Shown here piece by piece: positions 1-5,518 of a DNA stretch of 16,347 nucleotides; positions within the stretch are counted from its first letter, which is position 1; each line of letters starts with the position of its first letter. Below the pieces are notes generated by a model. The model had not been told where the DNA came from. It did not search any database and saw only the letters and a program-made list of their open reading frames with translations. A program made the translations under genes and the position numbers. The DNA is from Actinomycetota bacterium (GTDB taxonomy: Bacteria; Actinomycetota; Thermoleophilia; Miltoncostaeales; Miltoncostaeaceae). The stretch spans positions 1 through 16,347 of the forward strand of contig SXZC01000239.1 of assembly GCA_005788075.1 (NCBI GenBank), in the 5' to 3' direction.

Positions 1-393
1 CACCAGCCGCACGCCGCGCTGGTACGAGGCGGCGAGGAATCCGGCGAGGTCGCCCACAACGCCGCCGCCCACGGCGACCACGGCGTCACGACGGCGGATT
101 CCGGCGCGGGCGCAGGCGCGGCTCAGGCGCTCGATCTCGGCCAGGCTCTTGGAGGCCTCGCCCGCGGGCACGGCCTCCACGTGCACGCGAAGCCCGGCGT
201 CACGGCATGACGCCGCCGCGCGCTCGCCCGCCGAGGCGATGCCGTCGTCCACCACCACCATCACGCCATCACCCTCGCCCCGTGCCGCGAGGAGCGGTCC
301 GACCAGGTCGATCGCGCCGGGACCGAGGTGCACCGGCACCTCGCGAGCGCCGATCACCGCGGTGATCGCCGGGTCGGGGGCGGTGGTGCTCAT
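1..393 (-). CDS. aroB: 3-dehydroquinate synthase, N-terminal part (cut by window edge)
   Basis: This is the N-terminal 131 residues of AroB, which cyclises DAHP to 3-dehydroquinate in the second step of the shikimate pathway, using NAD and a divalent metal in the cytosol. The frame is open to the left window edge, so the metal-binding and C-terminal parts are not visible. Seen directly are the family motif GGGVVGDLAGF at residues 109-119, followed by a Tyr-Gln-Arg-Gly stretch, and PAGEASKSL at residues 76-84, matching the conserved P-GE-K segment. The ATG start overlaps the TGA stop of aroK in an ATGA arrangement, which fixes the start and suggests translational coupling. The full family length is about 350-370 residues, so roughly two thirds lies outside. 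The identification is firm because the nucleotide-binding motif is distinctive and the gene sits directly behind aroC and aroK. Confidence 0.93.
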   Translation of the reverse strand, partial: MSTTAPDPAITAVIGAREVPVHLGPGAIDLVGPLLAARGEGDGVMVVVDDGIASAGERAAASCRDAGLRVHVEAVPAGEASKSLAEIERLSRACARAGIRRRDAVVAVGGGVVGDLAGFLAASYQRGVRLV

Positions 394-920
394 CCGGCCT
401 GGTCCTCGTCGGGGCCCCCGCCCTCGGCCCACTCGGCGAGCACCCGCGCCACCTCGCCCGCGGGCAGCGAGGCGTCGAGGATCACGTCGGCCGCCTCGCG
501 GTAGACATGCTCGCGCTCGCCGGCGCGACGGATGAACCGATCGCGGTCCTGGGCCAGCGGGCGGCCGGGAAGTCCCCCCACCCGGTCCCAGGCGAGCTCG
601 GGGTCGATGCGCAGCCATGCCACCCATGCGGTGCGGCCCAGCAGGTCGCGCGTGCGCTTGCTGCCGAGCGCGCCGCCGCCGAGGGCCAGCACCCCGGGCT
701 CGGCCGCGAGGTTCTCGCGGATGAGGTCCTCCTCGGTGCGGCGGAACCACAGCTCGCCGCGCTGGGCAAAGATCTCGGGGATCGACTGGCCGGCGTGGGC
801 CACGATGAGGTCGTCGACGTCGAGGAACTGCACGCCCAGGATCTCCGCTGCCTTGCGGCCCACGGTGCTCTTGCCCGCGCCCATGTACCCCGCGAGCGCG
901 ATCCAGCGCTCCGTGGCCAC
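390..920 (-). CDS. aroK: shikimate kinase
   Basis: Shikimate kinase phosphorylates shikimate at the 3-hydroxyl with ATP, in the cytosol. The 176-residue protein has the family's usual length. The Walker A loop GYMGAGKST is at residues 11-19. The shikimate-binding acidic pair D34 and D36 lies in the DVDD segment. An Arg near residue 60 in the WFRR stretch and the GGG of the substrate loop at 81-83 follow. A lid with GRPLAQDR comes near residue 120, and the adenine-loop region is near EREHVYRE. It starts with GTG one base after the aroC stop codon and ends overlapping the aroB start by four bases, so it is the middle gene of an aroC-aroK-aroB operon. The C-terminal tail is acidic and glycine-rich and probably disordered. 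AroK and AroL cannot be told apart from sequence alone, but the operon context favours aroK. Confidence 0.95.
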   Translation of the reverse strand: MATERWIALAGYMGAGKSTVGRKAAEILGVQFLDVDDLIVAHAGQSIPEIFAQRGELWFRRTEEDLIRENLAAEPGVLALGGGALGSKRTRDLLGRTAWVAWLRIDPELAWDRVGGLPGRPLAQDRDRFIRRAGEREHVYREAADVILDASLPAGEVARVLAEWAEGGGPDEDQAG

Positions 921-921
921 G

Positions 922-2082
922 CTACTGCGCCAGGACCGCGCGGTAGCGGTCCACCGCGGCGTCGAGGGAGGCGATGGAGTCGCCGCCGAACTTGTCGACG
1001 AGCGCCTGCGCGAGGACGAAGGCGATGACGGCCTCGCCGATGACGGCCGCCGCCGGCACCGCGCAGATGTCGGAGCGCTCCTTGAAGGCCGATGTGGCCT
1101 CCTTGCTCTGCACGTCCACGGACGCCAGGGGCCGGCTGAGCGTGGCGATGGGCTTCATGGCCGCGCGCACCACCAGCGGGGCGCCGTGGGTCATGCCGCC
1201 CTCGAGGCCGCCCGACCGGTTGGTGCGCCGGTGATAGCCGCGATCCTCGCTCCAGAAGATCTCGTCGTGGGCCGCGCTGCCGCGGATGCGCCCGAGCTCG
1301 AACCCCGCGCCGATCTCCACGCCCTTGATGGCCTGCACGCCGAGCATGGCCTGGCCGATGCGTCCGTCGAGGCGCGTGTCGCCGCTCACGTGGCTGCCGA
1401 GGCCGGGCAGGGGGTCGAACACCCACACCTCGAAGATGCCGCCGAGGGTGTCGCTGGCCTGGCCCGCGGCCTTGATCGCCGCCTTCATGCGCTCAGAGGC
1501 ATCAGGGTCGAGGGCGCGCACCGGGCTCTCATCGACCGCGTCGAAGTCGCCGAGCGCGAGGTCGTCGCGGGTGGGCGCCGACTCGGGGCCGATCTGCACC
1601 ACGTGGCTGCGCACCTCCATGCCGTACCGGCGCAGCAGCGCCTTGGCCACGCCGCCAGCCGCAACGCGCGCGGCGGTCTCTCGGGCGCTCGCGCGCTCGA
1701 GGATGTTGCGCAGGTCGTCGGTCTCGTACTTCTGCATGCCCGCCAGGTCGGCGTGGCCGGGACGCGGCAGGGTGATGGGATCCACCTCGGACGCCGGCTC
1801 CCAGATGGCCATGCGGTCTTCCGACCAGTTCGCGAAGTCACGGTTCATCACCATGAGCGCAACCGGGCTGCCGAGGGTGCGACCGTGGCGGATTCCTGCG
1901 GTCACCTGCACGCGGTCGGTCTCGATCTTCTGGCGACCCCCACGGCCATAGCCCATCTGGCGGCGCGCGAGGTCGGCGTCGATGTCATCGGGCGTGAGGG
2001 GAAGCCCGGCCGGGAGCCCCTCGATGATCGTGGTCAGGGCCGGGCCGTGCGACTCCCCCGCTGTGCGGTAGGTGAGCGCCAT
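922..2082 (-). CDS. aroC: chorismate synthase
   Basis: Chorismate synthase removes phosphate from EPSP to make chorismate, the last common precursor of the aromatic amino acids, using reduced FMN. The start chosen is the ATG at 2082, giving 386 residues beginning MALTYRTAGESHG, which is how the family normally begins. An ATG eight codons upstream is in frame but would add an atypical extension. Visible signatures are AGESHGPAL with the catalytic His at residue 12, RRQMGYGRGGR, GRTLGSPVAL, MNRDFANW, RPGHADLAG, RASARETAARVA and NRSGGLEGGMTHG, all in the expected order. Length fits the family, with no sign of an internal flavin reductase domain, so it is monofunctional. It heads the aroC-aroK-aroB operon with a one-base gap to aroK. 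A TATGCT box lies nine bases before the ATG, so the mRNA may be leaderless. Confidence 0.97.
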   Translation of the reverse strand: MALTYRTAGESHGPALTTIIEGLPAGLPLTPDDIDADLARRQMGYGRGGRQKIETDRVQVTAGIRHGRTLGSPVALMVMNRDFANWSEDRMAIWEPASEVDPITLPRPGHADLAGMQKYETDDLRNILERASARETAARVAAGGVAKALLRRYGMEVRSHVVQIGPESAPTRDDLALGDFDAVDESPVRALDPDASERMKAAIKAAGQASDTLGGIFEVWVFDPLPGLGSHVSGDTRLDGRIGQAMLGVQAIKGVEIGAGFELGRIRGSAAHDEIFWSEDRGYHRRTNRSGGLEGGMTHGAPLVVRAAMKPIATLSRPLASVDVQSKEATSAFKERSDICAVPAAAVIGEAVIAFVLAQALVDKFGGDSIASLDAAVDRYRAVLAQ

Positions 2083-2091
2083 CGGGCTCGC

Positions 2092-2097
2092 AGCATA
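2092..2097 (-). promoter_or_regulatory. candidate -10 box of leaderless aroC promoter
   Basis: Read on the minus strand, TATGCT is followed by nine bases and then the aroC ATG. A start of transcription six to eight bases after the box would fall within about three bases of the ATG, giving a leaderless or nearly leaderless mRNA. No Shine-Dalgarno sequence precedes the ATG. No convincing -35 hexamer is visible. The same TATGCTGCG sequence occurs before rnhA. Confidence 0.5.
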
Positions 2098-2127
2098 CCG
2101 CCCCACCGGGCGCGCACCGGCGGCCGA

Positions 2128-3024
2128 TCAGGCCGCGTGCTGCTGCCGCGCGCCCTGCGGGCGCCGCTCGCCCTGCTTCACCCGCGCGTGCGGGTGCATC
2201 AGCAGGTACGCGCTGGCGAGGCCGCTCCACTCCCCGTAGTGGTCGACCAGCGCCCGGGTCTCGTGCGCCTCGGGCCATCGTCCCGTCTCGGCGGCCACGA
2301 TGCGCATGAGGCCCAGGTCGCCCACCACAGGCGCGTCGAACCGCCCCAGGCCGTAGGTGCCGATGACCCCCGCGCTCCACGGGCCGAGCCACGGCTCGCG
2401 GGTGACGCGCGCCGTCATGCGCTCGGTGGGCACTGCGCGCAGGCGCTCGAGGTCGATGCCCCGGGCGATGCGGGTCATCGCCGCCGCCCGCCGCGCCGCG
2501 AGCCCGGTGGACACCGCGCGCGTGGGCTGGAGCGCCGCGAGCTCGGCGGATGACGGCGGCCGGGCCAGTCCATCGTCCGCACGACCCGACGCCATGGCCA
2601 CGATCGCCCGCTCCATGCGCGCGGCCTCCCGGCCGGTCACGAGTTGCCCGCAGGCGGCCGTGATCACCGACTGCGCCACGGTGGCGCGCCGCGCAGGCCG
2701 GTATCCGGCCCATCGCACGCTCACCGGGGCCATGCGCGGGTCACGCCGCGCCATGCGCAGGAACGGCGCATGGTCATCGTCAACCGCGAGCACGAAGCGC
2801 AGGGCATCGAGCGCCGCGGGCAGGTCGGGACCGCGCACCGCCACCTCGAGGTCGCCGTCATGCCGCTGGCGCACCGCGGCCCGCGCGTCGCCGGCGGGAG
2901 TGGGAAGGGCGATGGCCAGCACCGCCCCGTGCCACCGCCGGGTGCCCCCTGCGCTGCTGCCCGCCGACAGCCGCAGGTCGTACGGCGCAGCAGGGCGCAG
3001 GCGCGTGACGGTGGCCTCATCCAT
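2128..3024 (-). CDS. DNA-3-methyladenine glycosylase II (AlkA/HhH-GPD family)
   Basis: This 298-residue protein looks like an AlkA-type base-excision glycosylase, which removes alkylated bases from DNA. The helix-hairpin-helix lies at about residues 211-230, around LGPWSAGVIGTYGLGRFD. It is followed by APVVGDLGL, in which D236 is placed as the catalytic aspartate of the HhH-GPD family (Asp238 in E. coli AlkA). A segment reading YGEWSGLASAYLL near residue 263 matches the conserved C-terminal helix. The first hundred residues could be the AlkA N-terminal beta domain, but similarity there is weak. The ATG start lies within the last codons of the prepilin peptidase gene (overlap of eight bases), so the two are co-transcribed. 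The C-terminal tail is rich in Arg, Gln and Ala and probably disordered. It could be another HhH-GPD glycosylase subtype. No Cys cluster of the EndoIII type is present. Confidence 0.8.
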   Translation of the reverse strand: MDEATVTRLRPAAPYDLRLSAGSSAGGTRRWHGAVLAIALPTPAGDARAAVRQRHDGDLEVAVRGPDLPAALDALRFVLAVDDDHAPFLRMARRDPRMAPVSVRWAGYRPARRATVAQSVITAACGQLVTGREAARMERAIVAMASGRADDGLARPPSSAELAALQPTRAVSTGLAARRAAAMTRIARGIDLERLRAVPTERMTARVTREPWLGPWSAGVIGTYGLGRFDAPVVGDLGLMRIVAAETGRWPEAHETRALVDHYGEWSGLASAYLLMHPHARVKQGERRPQGARQQHAA

Positions 3025-3460
3025 GCAGCGAGTGTACGAGCGCCGCCGGACCGATCACGGCGAGCACGCCGGCCGCGAGGAACGGGGCCAGTGGCAGGGC
3101 GATGGCGGAGGGACGGGTGCGCCGCGCCGCGGCGAGGGCGAAGCCCCACGCGGCGGCCAGGACGAGGCCTGCCAGCACGGCGACAAGGCCCGGCATGAAC
3201 CCCAGCGCCGCACCGATGAGGGCGCCCAGCTTGACGTCGCCCATGCCCATGCCATCCGGCCTGGTGAGCGCCGGCACGAGCAGCAGCAGGCCCACGAGCG
3301 CAGCCGACGCCAGCGGCTCCCACCACGCCGCGTCGCCAATCGCCCCGATGATGAGCACGGCGGCAAGCGCGGGCAGCACAACGGCGTCGGGGATGATGCG
3401 GCGCCGGAGGTCGACGACCACCGCCGGGATGAGCGCGATAACGAGCACCAGCACGTCCAC
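3017..3460 (-). CDS. prepilin peptidase, A24 family, short form
   Basis: A short integral membrane aspartic peptidase of the type IV prepilin family, which would cleave leader peptides of pilin-like proteins at the cytoplasmic membrane face. The two catalytic aspartates are visible: D17, followed by the RRRIIPD stretch, and D75 within GMGDVKL at residues 72-78 (the GxGD motif). About six hydrophobic segments fill the remainder. At 147 residues it lacks the N-terminal methyltransferase domain of PilD, as in TadV/CpaA-like and many actinobacterial versions. The GTG start at 3460 is chosen because it begins directly before the first membrane helix. A TACGGT box lies six bases upstream, suggesting leaderless translation. 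No pilin or secretion ATPase gene is visible here, so its substrate is unknown. It overlaps the downstream glycosylase gene by eight bases. Confidence 0.85.
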   Translation of the reverse strand: MDVLVLVIALIPAVVVDLRRRIIPDAVVLPALAAVLIIGAIGDAAWWEPLASAALVGLLLLVPALTRPDGMGMGDVKLGALIGAALGFMPGLVAVLAGLVLAAAWGFALAAARRTRPSAIALPLAPFLAAGVLAVIGPAALVHSLHG

Positions 3461-3466
3461 GGCGCC

Positions 3467-3472
3467 ACCGTA
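3467..3472 (-). promoter_or_regulatory. candidate -10 box of prepilin peptidase gene
   Basis: On the minus strand TACGGT is followed by six bases and then the GTG start of the prepilin peptidase gene. This is the TAnnnT form and spacing expected for a leaderless actinobacterial promoter. It lies in the 74-base region shared with the divergent rnhA gene. No -35 element is convincing. Confidence 0.45.
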
Positions 3473-3483
3473 GGGCGGTGCCT

Positions 3484-3497
3484 GTCACGCGGGTGAC
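3484..3497. repeat. inverted repeat in the divergent prepilin peptidase/rnhA intergenic region
   Basis: GTCAC, four bases GCGG, then GTGAC form a perfect 5-base inverted repeat between the two divergent -10 boxes. Its position upstream of both promoters would suit a regulator site or -35 region element, but the arms are short and chance occurrence in GC-rich DNA is possible. No regulator is known to bind it. Confidence 0.3.
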
Positions 3498-3520
3498 GCG
3501 GTTCGTGCCGAGGCCGCCTC

Positions 3521-3526
3521 TATGCT
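3521..3526 (+). promoter_or_regulatory. candidate -10 box of leaderless rnhA promoter
   Basis: TATGCT is followed by eight bases and then the rnhA ATG, with no Shine-Dalgarno sequence between. The sequence from the box to the ATG is almost the same as that before aroC (TATGCTGCG followed by a GCC(C)G and ATG), which supports both as real promoters of one type. Confidence 0.5.
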
Positions 3527-3534
3527 GCGCGCCG

Positions 3535-4059
3535 ATGACGCATCGCCACCAGCACCCCGTCACCGTGGTCACCGACGGCGCCTGCTCGGGCAACGGCACC
3601 GACGACGCCCGCGGCGGATGGGCGGCCATCATTATCGCTCCGGACGGCTCGGAGGTCGTGCTCACGGGCGCCGAGGCGCCGAGCACCCACAACCGCATGG
3701 AGCTCATGGCTGCGATCGAGGGCCTCGCAGCCGCGCCCGACGGCTCCACTGTCGACCTTGTAACCGACTCGTCGTATCTCGCCAAGGCGATCACCGACGA
3801 CTGGCTGGGGTCATGGCAGAAGCGCGGGTGGAAGACCGCAGGCAAGAAGCCCGTGGCCAACCGCGACCTCTGGGAGCGCCTGCTCGCGCAGCTCGCGCGG
3901 CATCAGGCGGTGCAGCCACGCCTCGTGCGCGGACACGCAGGACACGAGCTCAATGAGCGCGCGGATCGGCTCGCGCAGGATGCCGCCGCCACCGCCGAGG
4001 CAACCACTCCCCCGATGGATGGCACGGCGTCGGAACAGATGGGCTTCGACATCAGCTGA
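3535..4059 (+). CDS. rnhA: ribonuclease HI
   Basis: RNase HI cuts the RNA strand of RNA-DNA hybrids in the cytosol, removing R-loops and primers. The 174-residue protein has the full catalytic set: D14 in TDGACSGN, E56 in NRMELMAA, D78 in TDSSYLAKA and D144 in NERADRLA, with His134 in the flexible loop RGHAGH. The segment W-KRGWKTAGKKPVANRDLW matches the basic protrusion of the E. coli enzyme. The ATG at 3535 was chosen because the protein then begins a few residues before the first beta strand. The in-frame start further upstream at 3478 would overlap the promoter region. The last 25 residues after the catalytic domain are a low-complexity tail ending in MGFDIS. The gene stands alone behind a candidate leaderless promoter, with the dsbA-like gene following about 60 bases later. 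Confidence 0.95.
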   Translation: MTHRHQHPVTVVTDGACSGNGTDDARGGWAAIIIAPDGSEVVLTGAEAPSTHNRMELMAAIEGLAAAPDGSTVDLVTDSSYLAKAITDDWLGSWQKRGWKTAGKKPVANRDLWERLLAQLARHQAVQPRLVRGHAGHELNERADRLAQDAAATAEATTPPMDGTASEQMGFDIS

Positions 4060-4109
4060 GGCATGCGATTATTCCGTCGTCCGCACCCGCGGGCGAATGA
4101 TTCGATCTC

Positions 4110-4115
4110 GAGGAG
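4110..4115 (+). promoter_or_regulatory. ribosome binding site deciding the start of the DsbA-like gene
   Basis: GAGGAG lies seven bases before a GTG at 4123, an ideal Shine-Dalgarno position. The in-frame ATG at 4063 has no such site and lies only three bases after the rnhA stop. A GATTAT sequence at 4067-4072 could be the -10 box of a promoter transcribing from about 4079, which would place the upstream ATG outside the mRNA. This favours the GTG. Confidence 0.55.
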
Positions 4116-4122
4116 TTTCCGG

Positions 4123-4818
4123 GTGTCACGCAAGGGATGGTTGATTGGCGGTGCGGTGGTCGTGGTGGTCGCCGTCGTCGTCGCGCTCATCGTCATCAGC
4201 GTCTCGGGGGGCGACTCCTCGGGCGAGGCGGCCACTCCGGCCGAGACCCAGGGCGGCGCCAAGGTGGCCGCCCTCGTGAAGGGCCTCCCGCAGGCCGAGT
4301 TCGCGATCGGCAAGCCGAACGCCCCGGTGACCGTGCGCGAGTTCGTCGACGCCCAGTGCCCGGTGTGCAAGACGGCCAGCGAGAAGACCATCCCCGGCAT
4401 CATCAAGGGCCCGGTCAAGGACGGCACCGCCCGACTCATCATCGAGCCGCTCACCTTCATCGGCTCCGACTCCTCGAGCGCCGCGCTGGCCATCGCCGCC
4501 GCGGCCCAGCAGGACAAGGGTTTCGCCTACACGGAGATCCTCTACGCCAATCAGGGGCAGGAGAACTCGGGCTGGGCCACCGACGAGGTGCTCACCGGCA
4601 TCGCGAGCGCCACCCCCGGCCTTGACGTGGAGGCCTGGAAGACCGCCAGGAGCGGCGAGGCCGCGGCCAATGCCGTGTTCGCGTCGAGCGACCGCGGCCA
4701 GGCGTCCGGCGTGTCCGCCACCCCGACCTTCGTGGTGAAGGGCCCGGGCGGCACCAAGGTCATCACCGGGGCAGTTGACTCGTCCGAGGTCATCAACGCG
4801 ATCGAGGCCGTCAGCTGA
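4123..4818 (+). CDS. membrane-anchored DsbA-like thioredoxin-fold protein
   Basis: A 231-residue oxidoreductase of the DsbA/thioredoxin_4 type that would introduce or shuffle disulfide bonds in exported proteins. A short positively charged N-terminus is followed by a membrane helix at about residues 6-27 (a long run of Val, Ala, Leu and Ile) and a polar Gly/Ser/Glu linker. The thioredoxin-fold domain starts near residue 58, and the active site CPVC is at 79-82. The cis-proline loop is the ATPT segment near residue 196. The domain is on the outer face by the positive-inside rule. The start is the GTG at 4123 because of the GAGGAG before it. The ATG at 4063 would add 20 residues, also basic. 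The gene overlaps the next one (VKOR), its likely redox partner, by four bases at the stop codon. Confidence 0.88.
   Translation: MSRKGWLIGGAVVVVVAVVVALIVISVSGGDSSGEAATPAETQGGAKVAALVKGLPQAEFAIGKPNAPVTVREFVDAQCPVCKTASEKTIPGIIKGPVKDGTARLIIEPLTFIGSDSSSAALAIAAAAQQDKGFAYTEILYANQGQENSGWATDEVLTGIASATPGLDVEAWKTARSGEAAANAVFASSDRGQASGVSATPTFVVKGPGGTKVITGAVDSSEVINAIEAVS
4804..4817 (+). promoter_or_regulatory. ribosome binding site and CTG start region of the VKOR gene
   Basis: GAGG at 4804-4807 lies seven bases before a CTG at 4815-4817. That CTG overlaps the TGA stop of the preceding gene as CTGA, a layout identical to the common ATGA coupling except for the first base. The reading frame has no ATG, GTG or TTG between its upstream stop at 4776 and codon 45 of the VKOR protein. 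Confidence 0.5.
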
Positions 4819-5285
4819 CGCTGCTGCGGCTGCGGGTCGTCCACGGGTTCCTGGCCCTCCTCGGGCTGGGAATCACGGGGTACCTGTCGTGGACGGAGCT
4901 CACGGGGGGCCTGCCCAGCTGCGTAATCGGTGGTGGCTGCGCGACCGTGCAGAACTCCGAGTACGCGCAGATCGCGGGCGTATCCCTCTCGTACCTGGGG
5001 TTCATCACCTACGCCTTCATGCTCATCTCGGCGTTCCTGCCGGGGTTCGCGGGACGCCTGCTGGGCATCATCACGAGCGTCGGGGGCCTGCTCTTCTCGC
5101 TGTGGCTGCTCTACGCCGAGCTCTTCCTCATCAAGGCGATCTGCCCGTGGTGCGTGGCGAGCCTCGTGGTGATGGTGCTGGCGTTCATCGTGGCCGTGCT
5201 GCGCATCTGGAAGGCCGGCGACCTGCGCTCCGACGACGCGGCGCCTCCTGACCAGGCGGCACCGGCCGGCGCCACCGAGGGCTAG
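4815..5285 (+). CDS. vitamin K epoxide reductase (VKOR) family membrane protein, probable CTG start
   Basis: VKOR proteins reoxidise DsbA-like partners and pass electrons to quinone in the cytoplasmic membrane, replacing DsbB in actinobacteria. With the proposed CTG start the protein has 156 residues. Helix 1 is at about 8-27. The loop cysteines C36 and C42 lie in PSCVIGGGCATVQNS, the conserved Ser48 follows, then two helices at about 57-75 and 82-105. The active site CPWC is at 110-113 at the top of helix 4. A polar Asp/Ala/Pro tail ends the protein. The only canonical start available is GTG at codon 45, which would remove the first helix and both loop cysteines, so it is very unlikely. The CTG overlaps the dsbA-like stop and has a GAGG at good spacing. 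Alternatives are the nearby CTG codons at 4821 and 4824. The family call is strong and the start is inferred. Confidence 0.85.
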   Translation: MTLLRLRVVHGFLALLGLGITGYLSWTELTGGLPSCVIGGGCATVQNSEYAQIAGVSLSYLGFITYAFMLISAFLPGFAGRLLGIITSVGGLLFSLWLLYAELFLIKAICPWCVASLVVMVLAFIVAVLRIWKAGDLRSDDAAPPDQAAPAGATEG

Positions 5286-5467
5286 TCGCCACCCCTGCGC
5301 TGGATCGACCGGAGCAGGAACCACACGATCACGAGCACCACGGCCGCCACGCCGGCGATCACGAGCTGCCCCAGTGCGAGGCCGACGATGACGGCGATGA
5401 AGGCGAGTCCCGTGAGCACGAGCATGCCGATGGCCAGCTCGCGACTGGGCTTTCCCTGATCTGACAC
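5282..5467 (-). CDS. small two-helix membrane protein, function unknown
   Basis: A 61-residue protein with a short polar N-terminus (SDQGKPSREL), two hydrophobic segments at about residues 11-32 and 33-53, and a basic end (RSIQRRGGD). I do not recognise a family. It starts with GTG at 5467, six bases after a TAGCGT box, matching the leaderless pattern of other genes in the window. It converges on the VKOR gene and the two stop codons share the CTAG at 5282-5285. It diverges from the cell-wall hydrolase gene 51 bases away. The membrane topology and consistent promoter support it as real, but with such a short length the coding status is not certain. Confidence 0.6.
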   Translation of the reverse strand: MSDQGKPSRELAIGMLVLTGLAFIAVIVGLALGQLVIAGVAAVVLVIVWFLLRSIQRRGGD

Positions 5468-5473
5468 ACCTGC

Positions 5474-5479
5474 ACGCTA
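5474..5479 (-). promoter_or_regulatory. candidate -10 box of the small membrane protein gene
   Basis: On the minus strand TAGCGT is followed by six bases and the GTG start at 5467. It is one half of a very compact divergent promoter pair with the box at 5506-5511. No Shine-Dalgarno sequence or good -35 hexamer is visible. Confidence 0.4.
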
Positions 5480-5505
5480 TCTGCCCCGACGTCAGGGGGC
5501 GCGAC

Positions 5506-5511
5506 TAACCT
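5506..5511 (+). promoter_or_regulatory. candidate -10 box of the cell-wall hydrolase gene
   Basis: TAACCT is followed by seven bases and the GTG start at 5519, which would make the mRNA leaderless. The same nine bases TAACCTGCC occur before the quinone oxidoreductase gene at 6655. There is no purine-rich ribosome binding site between the box and the GTG. Confidence 0.5.
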
Positions 5512-5518
5512 GCCGCCC

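Noticed and set aside
532..2553. A 673-codon plus-strand open frame opposite aroK and aroC
   Set aside because: It is antisense to clearly recognised shikimate genes, is rich in Arg, Ala, Gly and His, and has no family motif. Such frames arise because very GC-rich DNA has few stop codons.
3461..3534. An extra short gene between prepilin peptidase and rnhA
   Set aside because: The stretch holds only promoter-like boxes and a small dyad. No credible frame fits.
4947..5285. VKOR started at the GTG of 4947
   Set aside because: This would remove the first helix and both loop cysteines, while the same frame upstream continues in full agreement with the VKOR family.
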